A DNA stretch of 64,000 nt, taken from positions 124,001-188,000 of the forward strand of contig JADJFA010000042.1 in assembly GCA_016708875.1 (NCBI GenBank), written 5' to 3'. Within the stretch, counting starts at the first letter, position 1; the number at the start of each line of letters is the position of its first letter. A program made the position numbers and the translations under genes. The notes under the pieces are model-generated. The model did no database searches, was not told where the DNA came from, and worked only from the letters and a program-made list of their open reading frames with translations. Below are positions 1-8,700 of the stretch, in pieces. The DNA comes from Lewinellaceae bacterium. GTDB lineage: Bacteria > Bacteroidota > Bacteroidia > Chitinophagales > Saprospiraceae.

Positions 1-2894
1 TTATCAGCCCCAACGGTGGTGCAGGAGGTTACACATACCTCTGGAGCACCGGTTCCACGGCAAAGGATTTAGCCAATGCCCCGGCAGGAACGTACACGGT
101 AACCGTGACAGATATGAATGGATGTACCAAGGTGTTCTCGGGGGCGAGCTTTACCATCGCTTCACCGCCAGCTTTGGCCGTCGTTTTAGATAACAAAACG
201 AACGTGAAGTGCATGAACACACCAACGGGCACAGCCAGCATTACAGTTTCGGGCGGTACGCCCGGCATGACATATTGCTGGAGCACTGGTGTTGGTCCAT
301 GTGCTTCCAATAATGAAGACCCTATCAACCTTGCCGCTGGCACTTATACGCCAATCGTGACCGACCTAAACGGCTGCACGGCTACAGTGGCGAATGTGGT
401 GATCTCTAATCCAGCCAACGCATTAGCCATATCAGGTACAACAACGAATTCTCCTTGTTTTGACCAACCTTCAGGCGGCATCAATGCTGCTGGTGGCGGT
501 GGTTGGGGCAACTATCAATACGCCTGGACAGGCCCGGTTGGCAAGATTCCTTCGGTGCCGAATCGTACTCGACTGCGAGGTGGCCTTTACACCGTCACAG
601 TTACCGACGGAGGACAATGTACTGGCACACAGACTTTTACAATAACTGGTTCGCCTGCCATTGTAGAGAGCACGGATATTCAGCATGTTACCTGTTTTGG
701 TACCAACAACGGTGGCATTGACCTCGATCTTTCGGGCGGTAACCCACCTTATACGGTAGTTTGGAGTAATACAACGCTCACAGGGGAAACTATTGGCAAC
801 CTGGCCCCGGGCTCTTACCAGCCTACGGTAACGGATGCGCAGTCTTGTACCAAAGTTTTTGCTGCCGTACTGGTTACGGGCCCTCAATTGCTTCTCATTG
901 ACACAAGCATCACAGCAGCCAATCCGAGCAATGGCTCCATTGACCTTGAAATCCTGAGCGGCGGCACACCAATCTTCACTTACTTGTGGAGCAACGGGGC
1001 AACTACGCAAGACATTTCAGGATTGGCAGCAGGCACCTACACCGTGGTGGTGAAAGATGCAAACGCTTGCGAGCGCACGTTCTCGTTCACAGTTCCGAGC
1101 GGTAATGTCTTGGGCCAACCAGCAGTGGCCTTTATCAAAAACGCTTGTGACCACGACGGTCAAATTTGCCTTGAAATTGCACCAACAGCGACCAATTTCA
1201 CACCCTTTACAATCAACTGGGGTTTTGGCACGCTTCAGACGGATTCGCTTAACCCATGTATACCTAGTTTAGGTGCCGGTCTTTATAATGTGACCATCAC
1301 CGCTTCGAATGGCAACTCTTCTGTTCTTACGGGCATTACAGTTGGTCAGGACGATCCTGCGAGTGTGAACAGCCAAACGACAAACCCGTTTGACGAGTTG
1401 CACAATGGTAAAATCACGCTGAACCCGGCCCCTGGTGTGCTCGGTCAGTTGAGCTATTTGTGGGGACCACCGCTCAATACTACGGGCAATATAGTCAGCA
1501 ACCTCGACTCGGGCTTGTACATGGTGACCATTACGAACCAATTGTCAGGCTGTCAATCGGTCCTGGAATTTCCATTGATTCGGGAATATGCGCCATTTGT
1601 ATTCGTTGCCCTGCAAGGCTCTGTTACCCAACCCACCTGTGCCAGTGCAACAACAGGCGCCATTAACATCACAGTTCAAGGGGGCAATGCACCTTATACC
1701 TATCATTGGACTGGTCCCAATGGCTTTGATGAAACTTCCCAAAATATAATTGACCTTGGCCCAGGATTTTACAGCCTGACGATCACGGACGAAAACGGCA
1801 CTGTCCTGGATTCTACCTGGACCCTAACTTCCCAATCGAACCTCAACATCACGAACGTCAACGAAACCTCCCTGTACCCAAGCGGTCACCAAGTGAGCGG
1901 CGCTATTATGTGCGACGGTGAAGCATCTGTGGTGTTTATTGCCGGCTTAGGCAGCAGCAACATCGTTTGGAGCAATGGCGTGACAGGGCCTGATAACACG
2001 ACCCTTTGCGGTGGCGCTTACTCGGTCACGATAACCGATGATGCGGGTTGTACATCGGTTTGGTCTGATGCATTGACCTTCCCTCCTGCGATTACTTCAA
2101 CTTCGGAATTCGTTGGTGCGAGTTGCTTTGGGGATTGTAATGGAAGCGCTAAAATCATAGTAGCAGGTGGTTTTGCACCCTACAAAGTTATTTGGTCAAC
2201 TGGTCAAACCGACCAGGCAGTTTTCCCGAACGGATTCTCGCAAGCGGTAAACCTATGCGGAGGCGCATACAGCGTGACCATCACCGATAAAAACGGCGTA
2301 GAGAGCACCACCACGGTCAGTGTGCCAGAGCCTCAGGAAATCGTGGCAACTTTTGCTCCTACCACTCCGCGCAACTTCAATGCTTGCGATGGCTCCCTTC
2401 TGATTGACTTAACAGGTGCAGTAGATCCTGTTACCTACGTTTGGTCGGGCAGTTTCGGTCACACGGGGAATGGCGAACGCGCTGACAACCTTTGTTCTGG
2501 AGAGTTCGTAGAATTCTTCATCACGGATGGCAACGGTTGCACCGCTTATGCTACCGATAGTGTCCCGTATCCTGAAGACGGTTGTTTCCGCCTCAGCCCG
2601 GTCATCACGCCTGGTCAGCAAGACGGCAAAAACGACAACGTGTATATCACCTGCATCGAGACGACACTGGAAAATCACATAGAGATTTACAATCGTTGGG
2701 GGCAACTCGTCTTCCAGACGGACGGCTACACCAATGAAGACAGTGATCGTGAACACAACTGGAACGGTCTCACTAATTCGGGCGTTGCACTTGCTGAAGG
2801 GGTATATTATTATGTGTTCACCTACACTTTTGTAGACGACCAAGGTCAACAACATGAGGGTGTTCGCAAGGGCGCCATCAATTTGCTTCATTAA
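1..2894 (+). CDS. SprB-repeat adhesin, T9SS type B sorting domain (5' end outside window)
   Basis: The reading frame is open from base 3 with no start, so the N-terminus lies upstream. The visible ~964 residues are a chain of SprB-type modules of about 75-95 residues. Each has a Cys near its start, a PYTYxWS-like strand and a GTYTVTVTDxxGC-like end; one such end lies in the first 40 codons, before the first ATG at 105. The last ~100 residues (from about 2590) match the gliding-motility-associated/CHU_C C-terminal domain: SPVITPG, EIYNRWGQLVF, WNGLTNSG and GVYYYVFTY. That is the type B T9SS sorting signal. The family works as large surface filaments or adhesins. A PorP/SprF gene follows 214 bp downstream on the same strand, a pairing seen in other Bacteroidota. 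The ligand cannot be predicted. Confidence 0.93.
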   Translation, partial: ISPNGGAGGYTYLWSTGSTAKDLANAPAGTYTVTVTDMNGCTKVFSGASFTIASPPALAVVLDNKTNVKCMNTPTGTASITVSGGTPGMTYCWSTGVGPCASNNEDPINLAAGTYTPIVTDLNGCTATVANVVISNPANALAISGTTTNSPCFDQPSGGINAAGGGGWGNYQYAWTGPVGKIPSVPNRTRLRGGLYTVTVTDGGQCTGTQTFTITGSPAIVESTDIQHVTCFGTNNGGIDLDLSGGNPPYTVVWSNTTLTGETIGNLAPGSYQPTVTDAQSCTKVFAAVLVTGPQLLLIDTSITAANPSNGSIDLEILSGGTPIFTYLWSNGATTQDISGLAAGTYTVVVKDANACERTFSFTVPSGNVLGQPAVAFIKNACDHDGQICLEIAPTATNFTPFTINWGFGTLQTDSLNPCIPSLGAGLYNVTITASNGNSSVLTGITVGQDDPASVNSQTTNPFDELHNGKITLNPAPGVLGQLSYLWGPPLNTTGNIVSNLDSGLYMVTITNQLSGCQSVLEFPLIREYAPFVFVALQGSVTQPTCASATTGAINITVQGGNAPYTYHWTGPNGFDETSQNIIDLGPGFYSLTITDENGTVLDSTWTLTSQSNLNITNVNETSLYPSGHQVSGAIMCDGEASVVFIAGLGSSNIVWSNGVTGPDNTTLCGGAYSVTITDDAGCTSVWSDALTFPPAITSTSEFVGASCFGDCNGSAKIIVAGGFAPYKVIWSTGQTDQAVFPNGFSQAVNLCGGAYSVTITDKNGVESTTTVSVPEPQEIVATFAPTTPRNFNACDGSLLIDLTGAVDPVTYVWSGSFGHTGNGERADNLCSGEFVEFFITDGNGCTAYATDSVPYPEDGCFRLSPVITPGQQDGKNDNVYITCIETTLENHIEIYNRWGQLVFQTDGYTNEDSDREHNWNGLTNSGVALAEGVYYYVFTYTFVDDQGQQHEGVRKGAINLLH

Positions 2895-2904
2895 ATTTGA
2901 ATGA

Positions 2905-2964
2905 GATGTTGAGTGTGTTGAGTGTTGAGAAATCAATACTCAACGCCCTCAACATGCTCAACAC
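2905..2964. repeat. imperfect inverted repeat of GTTGAG words
   Basis: Two arms of about 25 bp, built from repeated GTTGAG words, face each other across a short loop just after the adhesin stop. It could fold as a hairpin in the adhesin-porP spacer, but no T-run follows, so a terminator role is doubtful. Confidence 0.55.
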
Positions 2965-2995
2965 AATCAATCCACACAACATTATTCCCTCCTTT

Positions 2996-3023
2996 ACCCG
3001 CCGAAGCTTTAGCGTAAGCGGGT
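2996..3023. repeat. small CCCGCC...GGCGGGT-type palindrome
   Basis: ACCCGC and GCGGGT pair around a loop containing GAAGC and TTAGCG. Closely similar elements lie at 18947-18977 and 31926-31951, so it belongs to a dispersed family in this genome. It sits about 85 bp before the porP start. Confidence 0.5.
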
Positions 3024-3108
3024 TCTCACAATCCACACCCTCCTTCGCCTTTACCGCCGTTAAAATTATACGGACAAAAGGCTAAAGCGGGTAAAAACTC
3101 GGTTTACA

Positions 3109-4068
3109 ATGAAAAAGATACTTTTTACCCTCCTCTTCGGTATCAGCGCGCTGGCCGCCTTCGCTCAAGAACAAGCCATCTACTCCCAGTACCACGCTTT
3201 CCCGGTGCTCATCAACCCTGGCTATACAGGTTTTGAAAACCAGCACCAGTTCATTGCCAACTACCGCAGCACCTGGACGACGTTCCCCGAAAAGCCCAGC
3301 ACCTACACGCTGATGTACAACGGCCCGGTGGGCGACAAACTCGCGCTCGGCGGTGCACTTTTCTCGGATAATGCCGGCAAAGTGAGCACCACCAAGCTCC
3401 AGATCAACTACGCATTCCGCTTTCAGATCAAAAAAGTACGCATTGGTCTCGGCCTGTCCACCGAATTTCTCAACCGCAAAGCCGACGCAGCGCTCCTCAA
3501 CGATCCACTCGTAGAACGGAATGACGACGTGCTCGAAAGCCTCGTAGACGGCCAGCAAATCTTCGATGCTTCCCTCGGTGGCTACGCAATCCACGACGAC
3601 AAACTTTTTGTCGGACTTACTTTGCCAAACACCATTCGTACCCGTTTGGATGAGGCGCCTGTAGCTGGAGAGGAAGAGGAGACTGGCAAAAAGTTATTCG
3701 AGCACTACATCTTCCAAATGGGCTACAAGTTTGACAACAAAGACCAGAATTTCAAGATCATTCCCAGCATCACGATGCGCAAAATACGAGATACCCCTTA
3801 TCAGATTGACCTGAATATACAGGGGCGTTTCCTGGACGAAAAACTCATTGCCGGCCTCACGTTCCGCCCCGGAAACAGCGGCGCAGCAGTGTGTATGCTT
3901 GGCACCAAAGTCAGCCAGTTCCAATTCTTCTACTCCTATGATCTCTCCTTGTCTAACTTCCAGCGTTACACAGGTGGCTCGCACGAATTGAGCATGGCGT
4001 ACACGTTCAACCGCAAGGCAAAGGTGGTTTCGGTGACTCCTTCTGCGTCGGATCCGATGAAAAAATAA
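3109..4068 (+). CDS. PorP/SprF family T9SS-associated outer membrane protein
   Basis: A 319-residue protein with a signal peptide (MKKILFTLLFGISALAAFAQ). The mature part begins with the family hallmark: QEQAIYSQYHAFPVLINPGYTG, then NYRSTWTTFPEKP. It continues as alternating beta-strands (ALGGALFSDNAGKVSTTKL, INYAFRF) and ends in SMAYTFNRK, typical of a 14-strand FadL-like barrel. PorP/SprF proteins are outer-membrane proteins needed for secretion or anchoring of T9SS cargo, especially SprB-like adhesins with type B sorting domains. Its position directly after such an adhesin suggests it serves that protein. Length is normal for the family (about 300-340 residues). I saw no TAnnTTTG promoter before it, which fits co-transcription with the adhesin. 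Confidence 0.93.
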   Translation: MKKILFTLLFGISALAAFAQEQAIYSQYHAFPVLINPGYTGFENQHQFIANYRSTWTTFPEKPSTYTLMYNGPVGDKLALGGALFSDNAGKVSTTKLQINYAFRFQIKKVRIGLGLSTEFLNRKADAALLNDPLVERNDDVLESLVDGQQIFDASLGGYAIHDDKLFVGLTLPNTIRTRLDEAPVAGEEEETGKKLFEHYIFQMGYKFDNKDQNFKIIPSITMRKIRDTPYQIDLNIQGRFLDEKLIAGLTFRPGNSGAAVCMLGTKVSQFQFFYSYDLSLSNFQRYTGGSHELSMAYTFNRKAKVVSVTPSASDPMKK

Positions 4069-4070
4069 AC

Positions 4071-4279
4071 CATGAGTCATCCCGAATTTTGATACAAAAA
4101 CGTCCCAGCGGGACGGAATATCGGTAGAAATATTGTTTTCGATGTAAAAGCGTGCCGTAGGTACGCTATCTAAAAACCGCATATAGCGTACCTACGGCAC
4201 GCCAAACGCATTCCATCTGTTCTCTACTACCGAGATTCAGTCCCTAACGGGACTTTAGAAAAATTCGGGATGACTCATG
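4071..4279. repeat. 209 bp nested palindromic element
   Basis: The outer arms 4071-4090 and 4260-4279 are perfect 20 bp inverted copies (CATGAGTCATCCCGAATTTT). A second perfect pair lies inside at 4150-4169 and 4183-4202 (GCGTGCCGTAGGTACGCTAT). Between them, the GTCCCAGCGGGAC-type and GTCCCTAACGGGAC-type segments pair imperfectly. The whole folds as one long stem. It begins 2 bases after the porP stop. Elements with the same overall design occur at 54490-54644 and 62201-62348. No coding capacity. Confidence 0.8.
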
Positions 4280-4365
4280 TTTCTTAAACACCCTTGCTTG
4301 AAAAAATAACTCAAACGACTCGTTTGTGTAAAGAATAGATGTCTTTAACAATTGGTTTTTGGGAT

Positions 4366-4402
4366 GGCCTCTCTGCGAAAAGTCGCACGGGAGGCTTTTT
4401 TT
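4366..4402 (+). terminator. Rho-independent terminator with shared upstream motif
   Basis: GCCTC pairs with GAGGC and TGCG with CGCA, followed by a run of seven T. The bases just before and into the stem (TTTTTGGGATGGCCTCTC) recur at 12620-12640 in front of another terminator. It would end the adhesin-porP transcript. Confidence 0.7.
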
Positions 4403-4466
4403 GTGCATTAAGGTTTCAAAAACTTAACGCATGTACACAGATCTTCATCTGCCCTCCCGAGCCCTC

Positions 4467-4605
4467 AAGCCTTGTCATTCTGACGGAACCTGTCCGCATC
4501 AAGTGCGCTTTGGCCGAGTATTTGCACTTTTGAGCACTCGAGAGGGGCAAATACTCGGCCAAAGCGCACTTGATGTGGACAGGTTCCGTCAGAATGACAA
4601 GGCTT
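4467..4605. repeat. 139 bp near-perfect palindrome
   Basis: Arms of about 60 bp (4467-4526 and 4546-4605) are almost exact inverted copies around a ~19 bp loop. They include CTGACGGAACCTGTCC and AGTGCGCTTTGGCCGAG. Because it is palindromic, short open frames with nearly the same peptide appear on both strands; these are not genes. Confidence 0.85.
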
Positions 4606-4762
4606 GGATTTGTATTTGAAGCTTGTGCCAATACCATAAAGCTCCAAAACCTTACAGGTCTCGATATTTGAAACTGTCCAGTAGCCTGCCCGGAAGGTTG
4701 TTGTTTTGGGCAAAAATTGAAAATTCGTCTATTTTTTTGAAAAATAATAGAACTAAAAGGGT

Positions 4763-4791
4763 TTTTAGCCAAAATTGATAAATACTTTTGT
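4763..4791 (+). promoter_or_regulatory. Bacteroidota-type promoter before a gene-free transcript
   Basis: TACTTTTG at 4784-4791 matches the TAnnTTTG -7 element; a T-rich stretch sits about 17 bp upstream, near the -33 position. Transcription would start near 4797. No credible ORF follows for about 500 bp. Confidence 0.45.
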
Positions 4792-4797
4792 GCTGCT

Positions 4798-5205
4798 ATT
4801 TTAGTTAAAGCATTTCCTTTTAATCTGCATACCCGATTTTTCTCGTGAGCTAAGTTGGTCCTTTACCGAGCAATCGGCAATCGGACAGGCAAAAGTCCTT
4901 CGGCCTCTTTCCTTTTCTTCTTCCGCTCCCTGTTTCCTCCCAAGACTGATTTCTGCGGCTTGCGCCGTTGATTTTGTGCGTCCGTCAAAATTCCATTTGG
5001 CTTGATTCTTGTTGTAAAACAAACCCTTGTTTACCAAGTTGTTTACGCATCCTTGGAATAATCCTTTTTACGGGCTTCGGCCCTTCCGTATATAATCTCT
5101 CATGGGAAGAAACTTTACCCGTTTTGACTGCTCCGGCAGTTGTTGTTATTTATTAAAAAAGCATTGATGGCATGGAGCTCTGCTCCTGCCATCAATGCTT
5201 TTTTT
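4798..5205 (+). ncRNA. candidate non-coding RNA or long leader
   Basis: About 400 bases lie between a Bacteroidota-type -7 element (4784-4791) and a strong terminator (5161-5205). The only open frames are short (78 aa on the minus strand, 62 aa on the plus) and protein-unlike. The stretch has a pyrimidine-rich tract near 4895-4940. I do not recognise RNase P RNA, tmRNA or SRP RNA motifs in it. It may be a free small RNA. Alternatively it may be the attenuated leader of the surface-protein genes that start at 5305, since I saw no clear promoter between 5205 and 5305. Confidence 0.35.
5161..5205 (+). terminator. strong Rho-independent terminator
   Basis: GCATTGATGGCA pairs with TGCCATCAATGC with a short GC-containing top, followed by seven T. 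The A-run before the stem could let it work on the other strand too. No protein gene precedes it. Confidence 0.8.
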
Positions 5206-5304
5206 GTTGCAAAAAGTCGCAACACAAAGGCTTTTGGAGAATCAAGCGCAAATCGGTTTCGGCCGCGCTCATAATCTAATCACTATCAAAATTTTTTTAT
5301 CAAC

Positions 5305-5703
5305 ATGAAAAGAACATTTTTTTTCTCACAAGGACGGCAATCGCTTCTGGCGCTTTTTTTCCTGTTGGGAGGTATGTTGCTTACGGCTGATCGGCTTGCG
5401 GCACAATCTTACAACTGGATGTCGGAGTCATTGGCGCTTAACACGCTCGAGGTGGAGATTGACCAACAAGTGTTGGATCTCACGAACTACACTCCTGGTA
5501 GTACGCCTTACAAAAACATCATGAACCACATTATCTACTACAAACACATTCACAACGGTATTGAGGAAGGCTCGACCGTACAACAAGCCGTGGATGGGAG
5601 TCTTGCCAAGATGAACGACGAGTTCAACACCACATCGGGCATGCTTAACAAGACAACCTTGTCGCTTTTGTATGAAGATGCCGTGCAGTTATTGACGAAC
5701 TAA
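5305..5703 (+). CDS. small secreted protein of unknown function
   Basis: A 132-residue protein. It has a long signal peptide: a basic start, then LLALFFLLGGMLLTA, with probable cleavage after LAAQ. The ~95-residue mature part looks alpha-helical and has no Cys, e.g. ALNTLEVEIDQQVLDLTNY and MNHIIYYKHIHNGIEEGS. I recognise no family. It sits 61 bp before the giant T9SS protein on the same strand and probably shares its transcript, so a helper role or a surface partner is possible, but this is only inferred from position. The ATG at 5305 is the only good start and directly precedes the signal peptide. Confidence 0.75.
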   Translation: MKRTFFFSQGRQSLLALFFLLGGMLLTADRLAAQSYNWMSESLALNTLEVEIDQQVLDLTNYTPGSTPYKNIMNHIIYYKHIHNGIEEGSTVQQAVDGSLAKMNDEFNTTSGMLNKTTLSLLYEDAVQLLTN

Positions 5704-5764
5704 GCGGAACGCATGATTTCCTCTGTTGAACTTTTTTTTTAAATCATCACAATTTCTTTATCTT

Positions 5765-8700
5765 ATGAAAAGGAGAAATACACTACTAGGGTGTCTTTTC
5801 GTTTTGAGCGTTTTGTTGTCGGCTAATCTCGCCACAGCACAAACCTTTATAGGCAGCTCTACCAATACAGCCGGCAACAACCTGATCCCTTCCGTAGGCA
5901 CAGGTGGTTGTACGACCGCCCCGCAAACAACGGGCGGCACTTTTTTCGAAAATAATATCGCTGGCCTGCTGCCTGGGCAGAGCTTGTTGAGCGTGCGGGT
6001 GAACTTCAACCACACCTGGAACTCCGACGTTGATTTCTGGCTTCAGGCGCCAAACGGTCAAATCCTCGAACTTTCGACCGACAACGGCGGCTCGCTTGAC
6101 AACTATACCAATACGGTATTTTGCGACAATGCCACGCTCAGTATCGTTTCCGGTACGGCGCCTTTTACTGGAGTATTTCGCCCGGAAGGCTCCTTGGTGG
6201 GTTCTACTTGTGGCACAAACATCACACCCACGGTAACCACCTTGGCTGGTTTCACGCCGGGCCAGAATGGCATCTGGCGTCTGGTCTTTAAAGACGACTT
6301 GGGCGGGTTCGCTGGCTCAATGGTTAACTGGGATATGTCATTCGGTATCCCCGGCTGTACACTCAATGGCGTGGTGTTGCCTCAACTCGACATCGAAGGC
6401 ACTGACCCAGCTGTTTGCGGTGCCACCGACGTGCCGCTCACGGCTCCTACCCTGGCGCCAGCATGCGCCGCCGCGGTGATTTCTGTGTTCGTGGACGGCG
6501 TATTTTTGATAAACGTAACTTCAGGTCAAGCTTTTGTTATTCCTACGCTGAGTATCGGTGCACATACGCTCCGCTACCAGCTCTCGGCCTGTGACTTTAC
6601 ATCGCAAGCAATCATCGTCTCCGACGGTGTTGACCCGGTGATCACCTGCCCCGCCGATCTGAACATCAACCTAGACCCAGGTGCTTGTTCCTCAATTGTG
6701 AACTATGATGTATTTGGCACGGACAACTGCCCCGGCGTCTCCCAGAGCCTGCATCAAAATCTTGCGTGGCCGCAGGTAGTGGACATCGCCTTAGTGTGCA
6801 GCAATGCCGCAGCGGACGAAATTTCTTATTACCGCATTTTCAACATTGGGCAGACACTTACGGCCAACAGCATTGATCTGGGCGTTTGGCGCGCGACACC
6901 GGGTTCGCCGTTTACGATCCGACTGTGGTCGCTTACAGGCGCACTCAACAACGCGAACCTCACCAACCTGTTAAGCACTACGGTGTACGACCCTGCTGTT
7001 ATATCCAATATAACAACCATCAACGTCCCGTTGACACCTACAGTGATACCAGCTGGTACCCAGCTGGTGGTTCAAGTCACTTCTACTGGCACAGCTACGC
7101 CAGCAGCAGGTTCTTCGGTCGGCTTCGACTTGACGGGTGAAGCTGCTCCTACCTACGTGTACGGTTGCACCAACACAGCAAATCTCGCGGTGCCCATCAA
7201 CGTGGACATCATGGACCTGAACATTTTCACCGCTCGGGGTCTGATTATGCGCCTCAACCTGGCGTCCCCTGCTGTGACCATCACACAAACATCAGGCCTG
7301 ATTTCCGGTTCTGAATTTCCGATCGGTACAACGACCAACTGCTTCCTGGCTACCGACGCTGCTGGCAACACTTCAGTTTGTTGCTTTGATGTCAATGTGA
7401 TTGAGTTCCCGAACCCGATCAGCTCTTTGGTTTGCAATGACCTTGTGTACATTTCACTCGACGAAGACTGCTTCTACTGCCTCGGCGCAGACGGTGTGCT
7501 CGAAGGTGGCCCGTACCACTGCTACGATGACTACATTGTGGAAGTGGACAAGACGCTTCCTTACGGCAACGGCCCATGGGTGCCTGCTTGCTTTGGCCCT
7601 GCCGACATAGGCAAGACCTATCAAGTGCGCGTGACTGACTCTGATTCGCCCTTCAACAGGTGCTGGGGCAACGTGAAAATCGAAGACAAACTGGCGCCGG
7701 TGCTCGACTGCCCTCCAGGAACGCTGCCGTGCAATGCTGAAGTGTTTCCTGGCTCTCAGCAAACATTGGTCGGCTCAGCTCAGACAGGCAACTTCGCTAT
7801 CCCAGCTGCTGGCGCCGTAACGGTCAACTTCAACTACAGTGGCCCCTAGCGCTCCGATAGAAGATCTGAACATCACCAGTTTCCTGACCGACCACACTTG
7901 GGTGGGCGACATAGAAGCCAGCTTGCGTTCGCCGCAAGGCACTACGGTGCAGTTCTTCAGTCGTCCGGGCGTACCCGTACCAGGGGGCCTTGGATGTGCG
8001 GGCAACGGCCTTGATGTGAGCTTCGACGACGAATCTGCTACCGCTTATGCTGTGTTCGAAGCTACTTGTGGCAACCTCCCTGCCATTGCAGGCGATTTCC
8101 AGCCATTAAATCCGCTATCTGCATTCGACGGTGAAAACCCGAATGGCACCTGGACACTTACTGTAACCGACCTTGTCGGTGGAGATGGTGGTCCAAACAG
8201 CAGCATGACGATCAGCATCCAACAAACCGGAGGCGCTGATTTCCCCAACGGTTTGGTGTACTTGGTAAACGTGTTCCCAACCGGTATACCGCAACAATAC
8301 ACTGTCTCTGCCGGAGCGGGCGTTCCACAGTTGGAAAATTGCTCAGACGTGACCTTGAACTATCTTGATTCGGAGATACCACGAGACTGCGCTTCGGGCT
8401 TAACGGCGACGATTTCCCGCAAATGGACGGCCATTGATGCATCTGGTAACACCAGCACTTGCATCCAAATCATTGACCTCACTCGCCCAACCCTGAATGA
8501 TGTCGTGATGCCTCCTGATTACGACGATATTGATGCTCCGGCTTTCAGCTGCGAAGACAATATCCCGATCATAAACGGCCACCCGAACCCGACTCCAGAT
8601 TGGATTGAGTCTCTGGGTCTTCAAGGCTACCCGTATGTTTTTGGTGTTCCTGTCGGCTGTAATGTCAACTGGGAATTCCATGATTACATCATCATTGTCT

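Noticed and set aside
4416..4772. Open frames on both strands (118, 82, 64 and 62 aa) with similar peptides
   Set aside because: They arise because the 4467-4605 palindrome reads alike on both strands; no start context and no protein-like composition.
4798..5205. RNase P RNA, tmRNA or SRP RNA
   Set aside because: None of the conserved core motifs I know for these RNAs is visible on either strand, so it is only listed as a candidate ncRNA.
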